A DNA stretch of 64,000 bases, from assembly GCA_947034885.2 (NCBI GenBank), contig OX344755.2:28403052-28467051 (forward strand), written 5' to 3'. The notes beneath the pieces were generated by a model, which was given only the letters and a program-made list of their open reading frames with translations, searched no databases and was not told the DNA's origin. The translations under genes were made by a program, and so were the position numbers. This document shows, piece after piece, positions 55,166-64,000 of this stretch. Origin of the DNA: Thuidium tamariscinum (taxonomy: Eukaryota; Streptophyta; Bryopsida; Hypnales; Thuidiaceae). The stretch's first letter is position 1. The number at the start of each line of letters is the position of its first letter.

Positions 55166-55603
55166 CTACAAGCCGCGACCTTTCATGCCACACCATTTCA
55201 CCCAAACTTGTTCAAAGTCAATGGCTTCTATAGGAATTCTTGCCACTGCAACTCGAATTTCTGCTTCCAAAGTCTCCAATACTAAACTAGAATGTAAATT
55301 AGACTCAATATAATTTTGAGTAGAAAATGCCCTCTCACAAGAATCTGTGCTACCAGGAATTACAAGAATACTTTGCCACAGCTTGGACATGTGAGGCTAC
55401 CTTCCAATATAGTCCAAATTGGAAGAGTACACTATAATTGCTTGGTGCATTTTCAAACCACCACATGAAATTTGAAGAGTACCAAAGATGATCGATGGTT
55501 GGCATGGATTCAACTCCTGTGGAGTCTTGGAACTGAATTTTACCACCTCGAGAAACGTCCAAGAAATGTGCCACAAATTTCGTATCTGCATCAAACTCCT
55601 CAT
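55166..55603 (-). pseudogene. Frameshifted hAT dimerisation-domain fragment
   Basis: One minus-strand frame (55166-55390) has SILVIPGSTDSCERAFSTQNYIES, a hAT C-terminal dimerisation motif, followed by LETLEAEIRVAVAR. The preceding residues (WFENAPSNYSVLFQFGLYW) are in another frame at 55350-55574, so there is at least one frameshift near 55390. It belongs to a different hAT lineage from the two larger transposases, which have CERNWS or unseen C-termini. Nothing of the catalytic core remains nearby. Confidence 0.65.
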
Positions 55604-55619
55604 TATTTTCTAGTAATCC

Positions 55620-57000
55620 CTTATTTAAACATTTATAATCTTCTCAAAAATTGAAGATTGGAAAAAAATCATCATCCAATATTATTTGGAAAATTATTTT
55701 AGAATTGATGATGTACAAATCAAAGTTGTAGACTTTGAATTTGAGATTCCGTTTGCATATTAGTATATTACCTATACCACTATTGTCACCATTCTCTTTT
55801 TTTAAAAATAAAAACATATATATAATTACCTTTTCATACATTAATGCTGTATTGGATATTTGATCCATTAATACCAATTTTTGAAAGCAAAAATCTACAG
55901 TTCAAATTCCAATGTTTGAGCTAAGGACTTTCAATTTGTGAACAAATGGATAGTGTAATATAGATAAGACCTAGACATCACGGTAGATGGGGTCTTTGGC
56001 TCTTGGTGGATGGAGTCAGGTAAGACAAGAGCTTACACGGTGAAGGACATCCGGTTAAATAGGTGAGCGGTTTAAGGTGCCTCAGTAATTAAGGTTTTGA
56101 CAAACAGACAAACATGATTGCGTCAAATAAGATTGAAGTGTATAGGGTTGGTATATATGGGGTTGGGGTACAAATACTTTAGGAGGTTTGTTTGGATATA
56201 ACTAATGTGTTTTACATCCCTTGGGGGCATGAGTGCCAATAGTCATAGTGAAACAAATTTGCCAAAACTTTGCATGGGCAAGTAAAATTTCCAAAAAATT
56301 TCATATATGCTCTATATTATGTATTTATATGAGACCCTCTGGGTACAATTGTACGAACAGTGGCTAAACATGTGTATTGTAGAGCTAGTGAAGTCAAACA
56401 TGAATGACTTCAAATTACCTTCTATCCAACAATGTCTTTTGTCAAACATAAGTTAGAGGACATTGTGGACTACGTAGTAAAATATTGGCTGTTGTAAATC
56501 CTATAGTTCCAACTAATCCTTGAAATTTTATTTATTTTGCTTATTGCTCATTTTTAGAGTTAGCTTGGTAAAAAACAAAAACAAAAAGTATTAATAAAAT
56601 GCTTGAAGGGATTCCCTATAACGATGAAAATTTAGTTAGAATAGACTAAGAGTTGCTCAATATGTACATGTAAAGTTCAAAATCATTCTATTTTGATTAG
56701 TCACATGAGTACATGACAAGATAAAAGTACTGCATTCGAAAGCAAATTCATATATGTGTTGTTGACTTGTTGTGTCTGTCTTCTACATTATTGGATATTC
56801 ACTTTAATCATTTACATAATGATGATATTTGGCATACAAATTTCTTTTTCAATAGAATGTCATGAAATATGAAAATTGCCACTAAACAATAAACCCTAAA
56901 CCCTACGAACCCTACGAACCCTAAACCCTAAACCCTAAACCCTTGACTTTGAGAAAGTCTCAGAAATATAAAAAAATTGCACATATTACCATTGCTTGCT
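55620..57000. other. Gene-free AT-rich DNA with an interstitial telomere-like tract
   Basis: No gene. A CCCTAAA/CCCTACGAA tract at 56889-56942 is listed separately. Confidence 0.45.
56889..56942 (-). repeat. Interstitial telomere-like repeat
   Basis: CCCTAAA occurs several times, with two CCCTACGAA variants inside the tract. It matches the Arabidopsis-type plant telomere repeat and supports a plant origin. Confidence 0.85.
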
Positions 57001-57104
57001 TTAAATTCCTTCTATAATTTTACAAGAACTAAATTTAAATAACTTGAACATTGGATCCCTATCCTGAATTAGTGAATTCCTCATTGCGCGCTGTTTGCTT
57101 TGCT

Positions 57105-57425
57105 GGCGGACTTCGAATCCGAGGACACACGCACAGGAGAATCCTAGGCTTAAACGCGAGTTTACAGAGCCATCGGACGCGCGGACGGCGCACGGCGCCT
57201 CCGCACCTGCGGACGGCAACTGCGGACGGGAGGACCGCTACTGCGGACGGCGGACTAGGTTTGGGCGTGCGGACGGGAGCTTCGGCGGCGCTTCTAGGGT
57301 CGAGAGCGGACGGCGGCGGACTGTCCGCCCTCGTGGCCACTTCGCGTCGTTCGGGCGGACGGTCGGTGCCAACCCCAGTTAGGTTCGGGGTCGGACGGGT
57401 ATAAGGGCGGACGGTGGACGGATTT
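57105..57425 (+). promoter_or_regulatory. Class B GC-rich array with TATA box upstream of the 1105-residue RING gene
   Basis: Many GCGGACGG cores in the gene's sense, with some CGTGCGGACGGGA variants. GTATAAGG at about 57400 is followed by GCGGACGGTGGACGG. The ATG at 57565 is about 165 bp on. Confidence 0.65.
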
Positions 57426-57564
57426 CTTTCACTCCTCTCCATTATTGGGTTCAACCTTGTCGGATGTTCTACTGTTGCTTCATTGTGCCAGTTGTATCCT
57501 ACGAGGTGGAGAGTTGGGTGATCAAACTGATTTTTCATTTCCCGACAATGGTGGACTCAAAGTC

Positions 57565-60500
57565 ATGGCAAGTGAGGGTGAAGAACGTGGTGGGGGAATA
57601 AATCCAGCGGGTGGTGACAATCGAAGGCATAAGCCAAAGGGCGCCAGTCACGAATTACATTATGAGATTTTGGATGACCCAAACATCAAAGCGGAAAACG
57701 GATGGGAGGATGAGGCAGCACCGTATTGGTCTTCAAAAATGTGCAAAAAATACGTGAAAATGTATCACATTGACAAGTTGTGGCCTAGGGAGGCCCATGA
57801 ACTTCATACACGTGGATTTTTTTGCAAACCCACCAACTGCAACAACGCGCATTTTGTGCATCGCGCTTTGGAGGTTTGGCGGGCCCTCTTTGGAAAGAAA
57901 GCAATGAGTAAAGGGTACATAAACTACAGCTTGGCTTCTATGGTGTATGCAGAATTGATATTGGAACACAAGGTGGATTGGAGCACGTATCCGACGACAG
58001 CACAAACTCCATTTGTACAAGAAATGAATGGAAAAGACATTCCCGATTTGTACAATCCTCAAGGAGGGCCAAGTGAGGTACCGAAGCCCAAAAGAGTATT
58101 AAAAAATACTAGAAAAATTGAAACAAAAGTCTCAGAGGTACCAAGTGATGGACCACGCTTGCAGCCTAGTGAGCCTACACACACTTTGAGGCCAATGGAA
58201 GATACTGAAGGTGAAGGTGTGGAAGGAGAAGTGTTTGCAACTCCTCCTACAGATTTAATATGTACACCAAATGTTACGACGGTGGCTGAACAGGGCATTC
58301 TTGAAGATATTCAAAGTGGGAAGAAAGAAGGTGGGCCCCCATTGGCTCGATGTGAAGGTACTGAAGATACGGAAGAGGTAGGCGAGGGAGATGTTGCTGA
58401 GGCCAATGCTACAATTCATGATATTATTGACAGTAATGCTCTCGACATCTTCGGGCTAAACCCTAAACCATCATGTTTGAGCAAACCGAGCGTTTCCAGC
58501 CCCGTACAGAGCGCCAGAATTGAAGCAGCTACCGCCAAAAAAAATGGAGAGGTGTCTCAGGGAAAAGGAAAAGAAGTAGTCATCGATGTTGAAGTCATCC
58601 CTAGCCAATACCCGCATTTGTCCACATTGAACACATCACAATTGGAGGCTCTTTCGAACATGCCGAATGCCGCAGAGCTGGAACGGTTGTTGGAGGGTTC
58701 AGTTATGTTTGGGTCTCACCTTCTTGACCTAAACCGGTCAAAAGAGACAAGTGAGGCCACCACAAGCATTGCAACCCAAGGTGAAGCCAATCGTCACAGT
58801 TGGGCAACTGTTGCTGAAATCCAAGTGACATTGGCAACTCTAGGTCGATTTGTAGCTGAAGTATCTTCGCAACTTACAGAGGTGGCACAGGAGTTTGCAA
58901 AATTGTCACCTGAATTGTTGGCAAGTGCATTGACGTTTCATAAGTTCACCGAGTCCTTGTTACCGTTTTTGGACGAGCGCTTCGAGGACAAGCGCCAATT
59001 GGTGGCCTTCTTGGAAGAGAATACAAAACTGCTGGCCTTGCAGAAAGAATTGAAGGGAACCTCAAACGAAATGGTAGAGCAATTGAGGACTTCTAAGAAT
59101 ACGGCACAATTTGAAGTTGCAACTGTGAAATGGCAAAGTGATCGTATTAAAGATTTGGAGTCAGAAGTTGAGAAATTGAAGGACGTGATCAAAAAAGGTG
59201 AGTTCACCGAAGTTAAGGAAGGAGATGGAGCTAAGCATTTTAGTGGCGATGAGAAAAAAAAGATACAGGAAGTGACACCTCTAGTGGCCATTGAAAATCG
59301 CAAAACTTCATTTCAAGATGCTTCCATTCAAACAGAATGCCATGAAGTTGATGAATTGAAGCAGAAAGTGGAGAAGCTCACCGAAGAAAACGCGTCTTTG
59401 CAGAGTGAATTGCAACGACTAGAGCATGTTCTTCGATTGGATGACTCCCTTCCAAAGAGTACCAAAGACGATCGATGGTTGGCATGGATTCAAAAACTAG
59501 AAGACAAACCAACTGTAGTTTCGCGAGCAATGAAAGGGCTTCTCAAATTGGCTGGAAAATCGGATGAGCAACAGCAAATAGTAGAATCTTCACTGATGAG
59601 TATGAGGAAGAGGTTTGAAACACATCCAAAGGGGACTACAGAAATCACATGTTGGGGAGACATGGACGCGATGTTCGAGCGGTTGAACCACACAAAGAAA
59701 GAAGAATCACCCCACATCAATTGGGCCTTGGAGGTAGAAGAAGGTTGGGTTCCGTACAACACTCTTTCGGCACACATCAAGGACAATGAGAAGACAGTGG
59801 TGCATGCTTCTCACACTTCTCGAGGGATCTTGGAAGGTAAATGCAGCATTTGTCAAGGTCCATTTGGTCCCGAGGGAGCCCTAACTATGGGCCAATGTCG
59901 TCACACTTTCCATGTGACGTGCATAATCAAAGCCTCACTTGTTCGCTCGGTTTGTCCGGAGTGTCGTTCTCCTTTGAGTTCAAGGTTTTACGAAATGGTT
60001 GGGACCTTGGAATGTATGCCCCCTAGTCACGAATACAATCGATGGACCCTTCCACTTGATCAAGCCCCGTTTTACTTCCAAAATTATATGCATTGGGGAA
60101 AACCTCTCACGTGGGATTCATTGGAAGAGAAGCATGGGTTGTACGAAGAGGCAATGGTGCCGCTAGATCCCTTTGTGTGGATGACCCAAGATCGACACGT
60201 GGAATTGCGAGCAAGGGGTATTGAAGATCCCGAAGCTCGCGAATTGTTTTGTCGCGGCATGGGTGGGCATTGGAGCATAGACCATCACAAGTTCTTTCGA
60301 TTTCCAGAGAAGGAAGTGAACAAAGGACCAGATGGCAATTGGGTGGATGTGGAGCATACAAAAGAGTTGCAAGAGCGATACGGGGCGTACAATCACACAT
60401 TGATAGGGAGGGCCCTCTTCCTGTCAAAGTTGGAAGAAGCTACGCAGGTTCGAGCTCTTGTAGAGTTAGACGGGGATTCCAACTCCTCACAGTCAATTGT

Positions 60501-60882
60501 GGAAGTGGCAGGGGCTTTTGACAGGAGGATGAGCGAGGCCATAATGTCTTTTCGAAAATTTTTAGTGGGAGGAGATGGCCCCGGCCCGCACTGGTTTTCC
60601 GTTGGAGATGTCAATGTAACACTGAACTTGATGGTAGCTTCAGTAGATGATGCCTTGGAAGCATTAAAGGCACATGAAGTGGATCTGCCTCAGAAGCGAA
60701 AGAATAAGCGGAGGGTGGAAGATGAGGATGACTTCTCTCCAGAAACAAAAAGACAATTCAGTGCTGTTGATATGGCAGTGGCTTCGAGAGGGTCCACTGG
60801 CGACGGAAGCCCCGGTCCTCACACTCGCCGTACAAGTGCAAGACTTAGGGATAGAGAGGGTCCATCTCGTGTTACACCGTAG
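57565..60882 (+). CDS. WCHI/VDWST-coiled-coil-RING-H2 protein (intact, 1105 residues)
   Basis: Start chosen at the ATG at 57565; the frame extends 40 codons upstream only with a TTG start. Domains in order: WCHI/VDWST (about 40-150; YWSSKMCKKYVKMYHIDKLWP, FVHRALEVWRALF, VDWSTY), a long disordered acidic linker, coiled coils (about 490-680, e.g. DELKQKVEKLTEENASLQSEL), a conserved STKDDRWLAWIQ segment (632-643), and a RING-H2 finger (about 760-800, CSIC x13 CRHTFHVTC x10 CPEC, all eight ligands present). A C-terminal region of about 300 residues ends in a basic KRKNKRR stretch. RING-H2 proteins usually recruit E2 enzymes to ubiquitinate targets. The coiled coil and the shared N-terminal domain suggest it can pair with its paralogues here (inference). 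A class B array lies upstream and TR2 follows about 650 bp after the stop. Confidence 0.85.
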   Translation: MASEGEERGGGINPAGGDNRRHKPKGASHELHYEILDDPNIKAENGWEDEAAPYWSSKMCKKYVKMYHIDKLWPREAHELHTRGFFCKPTNCNNAHFVHRALEVWRALFGKKAMSKGYINYSLASMVYAELILEHKVDWSTYPTTAQTPFVQEMNGKDIPDLYNPQGGPSEVPKPKRVLKNTRKIETKVSEVPSDGPRLQPSEPTHTLRPMEDTEGEGVEGEVFATPPTDLICTPNVTTVAEQGILEDIQSGKKEGGPPLARCEGTEDTEEVGEGDVAEANATIHDIIDSNALDIFGLNPKPSCLSKPSVSSPVQSARIEAATAKKNGEVSQGKGKEVVIDVEVIPSQYPHLSTLNTSQLEALSNMPNAAELERLLEGSVMFGSHLLDLNRSKETSEATTSIATQGEANRHSWATVAEIQVTLATLGRFVAEVSSQLTEVAQEFAKLSPELLASALTFHKFTESLLPFLDERFEDKRQLVAFLEENTKLLALQKELKGTSNEMVEQLRTSKNTAQFEVATVKWQSDRIKDLESEVEKLKDVIKKGEFTEVKEGDGAKHFSGDEKKKIQEVTPLVAIENRKTSFQDASIQTECHEVDELKQKVEKLTEENASLQSELQRLEHVLRLDDSLPKSTKDDRWLAWIQKLEDKPTVVSRAMKGLLKLAGKSDEQQQIVESSLMSMRKRFETHPKGTTEITCWGDMDAMFERLNHTKKEESPHINWALEVEEGWVPYNTLSAHIKDNEKTVVHASHTSRGILEGKCSICQGPFGPEGALTMGQCRHTFHVTCIIKASLVRSVCPECRSPLSSRFYEMVGTLECMPPSHEYNRWTLPLDQAPFYFQNYMHWGKPLTWDSLEEKHGLYEEAMVPLDPFVWMTQDRHVELRARGIEDPEARELFCRGMGGHWSIDHHKFFRFPEKEVNKGPDGNWVDVEHTKELQERYGAYNHTLIGRALFLSKLEEATQVRALVELDGDSNSSQSIVEVAGAFDRRMSEAIMSFRKFLVGGDGPGPHWFSVGDVNVTLNLMVASVDDALEALKAHEVDLPQKRKNKRRVEDEDDFSPETKRQFSAVDMAVASRGSTGDGSPGPHTRRTSARLRDREGPSRVTP

Positions 60883-61534
60883 GGTATTCGTGAAAAGATT
60901 TAGTAGAAGTGGATCTTTTATTAGTTGTTAGATATTATATTACGGAGGACTTGTTTTAACTTTGAATCTTTCGGAGATTCATTGCAAATCATTCATAGTA
61001 GCTATAGTATGGTTTGTATTTTTTTTATCAATACAAAAATAATTGTAAAATACAGAGTTGCAAATGTGTATATATATTCAAGAGTTTTATTTTAGTTGAA
61101 GTCTGACATGTACCATCATATGATCAATTGATCATATATGAAGATGTTTTTGTTTGATGATGCAAAAGGCTAATTTTAATTCTAGAAGAGAATGGGATAT
61201 GTGAATGAAGGTAGGAGCCATGCAGGAAAAAAAATAAAATTACTATGTTCACTGTAGAACTTCATAAATTCATTTTTGATCATTCCATATTTTTTTCCAA
61301 ATGCTTTTGAAATTACCATGATCTTAAAGAGTTTAAAGAAACCAAGTTCAATTTAGTCTACAAGAAAGTCTTTTGTGATTTGTTGTCTCTAAAACAAAGT
61401 TTAAGATGTTTGAAGTCCAGTTGTAAATTTGTAATAACAATTTAAGTATAATTGAAAGCCCTTAAAGACCCAACTGGGTTTTTTGGAACATAGGAATATC
61501 GAACAACTCATTATGAATGGGTTTCTTTTTGGGT
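60883..61534. other. Probable 3' untranslated and spacer region
   Basis: AT-rich DNA between the RING gene stop and TR2. No frame of interest. Confidence 0.4.
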
Positions 61535-62275
61535 TTTTCTTTCAGATTTTCACACAAGTTGTATCCAATGTGGTGGAAATTTCATGAAGTTTGACCCTAA
61601 TATGAGCATTCAAAGTTGGAAAACAATGTTTTTTTGAACTTGAGTTTGCAAATGCAAATGACTTTGTCCTCCATTTCTGTAATTTTTTTGCACTACAGAC
61701 CTTGAATTTAAACTTTTTTCTATTGAGAAATTGAAGTAACAGCTCAGGAAAACAAATTCAGCAACAAAAGTGTGTTTTTTCATTCTTTAAAAAATTGTCA
61801 AGTACATGTAGGTCCAAGATTGAAAGAGAAAGTAAATTGCAAAGATCTCATACATTGAATTGAAACACTATAATCTGAATGGTGAAATTGTTTTGGCAAG
61901 CAAAAACAACCTTGCCCAACAATTTTTTATTGAAAATTGTGGAAATTGCATTCACAAGTGAATCCTAAATTATTTTTTTTAAAAACATGCTTACATTGTC
62001 TAAAAAACAAGATTGTTCATGACTTTCACATCAGTAATCCAAATGGAATGAATCAAAGCTTCACTTGTAGTCTTGTAGACAAAAATAAAATCAATTAGAA
62101 AAAAAAATTATTTTTTTAATTCTGAAGTTTTTGATGATTTTTTTCTTCCCGGCGACATGAAAATGATATTGAAGATGGCATAACTTTTGCTCACGGTCAC
62201 CAATTGGAAAAGAATAATATTCCCACAGAGCTAATCAAGTTTTCTATCTGAGTTATGTGAAAATTTCTAGCGAAT
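61535..62275 (+). repeat. TR2 repeat, 3' of the RING gene
   Basis: It matches 47950-48645 (CATTCAAAGTTGGAAAACAA, TAGGTCCAAGATTGAAAGAG and GAATCAAAGCTTCACTTGTA blocks) and the complement of 50510-51365, including the inner CCCGGCGA...GGTCACCAATTG part. Its sense relative to the preceding gene agrees with the other copies. Confidence 0.75.
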
Positions 62276-62349
62276 TCGTTCAAAATTGAAGTGACAAGTA
62301 ACTGCCCAAATTCTTGAAGTCCCCCAAGTGCACTCTTGGTCCTTTGGGA

Positions 62350-62565
62350 TGTAGGCCGTCCGCCTCGTGGGGCCGTCCACCTCGTGGTGGCTGTCCGCTA
62401 GACCCGTCCGCCTCTTGGTGGGCATCCGAGGGGGGTCCGTCCGCGACCGCTCGCCGTCCGCCGCTCGGAGTACCCTGTCGAGCCGTCCGCAGTTTGGTCC
62501 GCAGTTCGGTCCGCTGTTTGGTCCGCAGTGTCAATCGGGATTGTCTCCCGTCCGTTGCAACGGTC
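62350..62565 (+). promoter_or_regulatory. Class B GC-rich array upstream of the right hAT gene
   Basis: CCGTCCGC and TGTCCGC cores, then four GGTCCGCAGTTTGGTCCGC-like units near 62480-62530. AGTATAAG at about 62592 follows the array. The ATG at 62856 is about 263 bp on. Confidence 0.6.
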
Positions 62566-62855
62566 ACGAAGAGCAACCTTAGAACTAAGGAGTATAAGTT
62601 TCCAGAAATTGTCATTCGCAAGCACTCCTGTAAAGCTGAACGCTAAGATTTCCAAGGGCTAGGCGCTGCAATTTCGGTTGTGTCCCTTGCTTGGTAATGC
62701 ATAGTTCAGTGGTCAGGGGGGCTTTGGTTTCCAAGGCTTCTTTCAAACTATATCGGTTACTTTATTGACGATTTTTATTCCTGCGGAGATCTTCACCCTT
62801 TTTGTGGTTACACTCGGAATTTGAAGTTCCAAAGACGCACTTAAAATTCATCATT

Positions 62856-64000
62856 ATGAGCAAGGATTGGTCTTCTTGGTATGGCGCCCCTTCAGTTGGG
62901 AAGGTACAATGCAAAGCCTGCAACCTAGTGTTTGCCAAAAAAACATGCCGTATGTTTAGCCATCTTGGTTATGAAGGTGCATCGGGGTCTCGTGATCGAG
63001 GAATCAGTCTATGTCCACAACTCACATCCCAAGTTCAGAAGCTATTTTGTCAATGCAAGGGGGTAATCCCACGAAGAGGTGAAAACAAGAATTTGGGTGG
63101 AAACGGGACATTGGAGGCCACGGTTGAAAATGATGCAAGAAATGAGAGACCTTCGACATCGCCAATACGTCTTACACCGGAAGATTCTTGTACAATACCA
63201 AAAGAGACCCTAAACCACGTGTCTTCTGGAGCACTTGCCAGTACTCAAGCATCAGATGAAGGAGACACAGGGGTAGGATCAACTAGTAGGCCTTTGGTGC
63301 AGCGGCGGATAGGAGATGGCTTCGAAGAAGCGAGTAGACGGAAATTGCATGCAGTGTGGGCTAATTTTTTTTATGCTGCGAACATACCATTTTCGGTGGC
63401 ACGGAATGCAGCATTTAAAGAAGCGGTGAAGAAAACGGCTGAGTTTCACAAACCCTATACCCCACCGTCATATCATGAATTACGACATAAGTTGCTTGAT
63501 CAAGCGAAGGCAGACATTAAAGTGAATATGAAGAAGCGAACAGAAGACAGCATCAGGAAGTTTGGAGCAACATTGTCTATTGATGGGTGGACTTCGGCGG
63601 CAAATCGTCCTTTGGTAAATGCAATGCTCGTGTCTTCTGCGGGCGAGCAATTCCTGGGATCGGAGGATACAACAGGAAAAGAGAAGAATGCCGCCTATTT
63701 AGCCTCTATATTGGAAAAATTCATAGAAGAAGTGGGTCCTCACAAAATAGTACAAATAAGCGCAGATAATGCGCCTGTGAATGAAGCCGCATTCAACTTG
63801 ATATCTCCGAAGTACCTTCATATATTTTACCAGGGTTGCGTGGTCCATGCCCTGAATTTGTTATTGAAAGATTGGGGCAACGAACGGTGGATTGAGGAGG
63901 TCATGGGCAATGCCCGTAACGTAGTGAAATTCTTCAAAAAGAGGCACATGCCTCTTGCAATATTTCGAAGGTACTCGCCGGACTGCATGTTGTTGATGGC
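62856..64000 (+). CDS. hAT-family transposase with BED-like finger and DUF659 core (right copy, truncated by the window)
   Basis: The ATG at 62856 opens a frame that stays open for 381 codons to the window edge. It aligns in order with the hAT gene at 2160-4394: KDWSSW near the start; a CKAC...HLGYEG...C finger where the left copy has CLFC...HFGYGG...C; VWANFFYAANIPFSVARNAAF (left copy ATWASFFYEANIAFNVTRHPAF); SIDGWTSAANRPLVNAML; SADNAP; and GCVVHALNLLLKDWG. Both catalytic-type Asp positions and the C-x2-H signature are present. It has diverged too far from the left copy to be a recent duplicate. The C-terminal dimerisation part lies beyond the window. Confidence 0.85.
   Translation, partial: MSKDWSSWYGAPSVGKVQCKACNLVFAKKTCRMFSHLGYEGASGSRDRGISLCPQLTSQVQKLFCQCKGVIPRRGENKNLGGNGTLEATVENDARNERPSTSPIRLTPEDSCTIPKETLNHVSSGALASTQASDEGDTGVGSTSRPLVQRRIGDGFEEASRRKLHAVWANFFYAANIPFSVARNAAFKEAVKKTAEFHKPYTPPSYHELRHKLLDQAKADIKVNMKKRTEDSIRKFGATLSIDGWTSAANRPLVNAMLVSSAGEQFLGSEDTTGKEKNAAYLASILEKFIEEVGPHKIVQISADNAPVNEAAFNLISPKYLHIFYQGCVVHALNLLLKDWGNERWIEEVMGNARNVVKFFKKRHMPLAIFRRYSPDCMLLM

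Noticed and set aside
56889-56942. Chromosome end
   Set aside because: The telomere-like tract is short, degenerate and followed by genes on both sides, so it is interstitial.
1-64000. Integrated giant-virus segment
   Set aside because: Kinase, RING and promoter-like repeats invite the idea, but there are no capsid, polymerase or packaging genes, and hAT genes, introns and plant repeats fit a plant nuclear context better.

Overview
The window looks like nuclear DNA of a land plant. Non-coding DNA is very AT-rich, the genes have GT-AG introns, there are two hAT (DUF659) transposase genes, and the interstitial telomere-like repeats are of the plant CCCTAAA type. A diverged ~177-bp satellite and many inverted repeats suggest a heterochromatic, repeat-rich location such as pericentromere or sex chromosome (inference). 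I cannot name the species. A bryophyte, lycophyte or fern seems as likely as a seed plant.

Layout. 1-28 kb: a BED/DUF659 hAT transposase (-), a coiled-coil protein with a conserved N-terminal domain that I call the WCHI/VDWST domain after its motifs (-), a kinase-like protein (+), a second WCHI/VDWST coiled-coil protein (+), and a decayed WCHI/VDWST-RING gene (-). 29.5-36.8 kb: a 177-bp satellite interrupted by a 3.9-kb TG...CA element with a 5-bp target duplication and one long ORF. 38.6-46 kb: a five-exon gene with ParB-like, possibly methyltransferase-like and FCP1-like phosphatase segments. Its frame and splice phases are preserved, but it carries four in-frame stops. 46-64 kb: a WCHI/VDWST protein with a low-complexity tail (+), a second kinase-like gene (-), an intact 1105-aa WCHI/VDWST-coiled-coil-RING gene (+), and a second hAT transposase (+) that runs off the end.

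Organisation. Nine genes of unrelated families share one 5' architecture: a CpG-rich array of short repeats, usually a TATAA-like box at its gene-proximal end, and an ATG roughly 160-335 bp further on. All five left-hand genes use a GGTCGC/GCGACC core (class A). All four right-hand genes use a CCGTCCG/CGGACGG core (class B). The same protein families occur on both sides. Four genes also share an AT-rich 3' repeat (TR2), always in the same orientation relative to the gene. The simplest reading is a family of gene cassettes with common ends and different cargo: hAT transposase, kinase-like protein, WCHI/VDWST scaffold and RING-H2 ligase. They could be a hAT-driven family of large mobile elements or a coordinated selfish regulon. 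That functional link is inference.

Two other signals stand out. A palindrome TTAGGTCGA-N-TCGACCTAA recurs in the introns and upstream leader of the 40-46 kb gene and I saw it nowhere else in the window. Nine in-frame stops across three long genes can all be explained by single C-to-T changes, with no frameshift. No tRNA, rRNA or CRISPR array was recognised.
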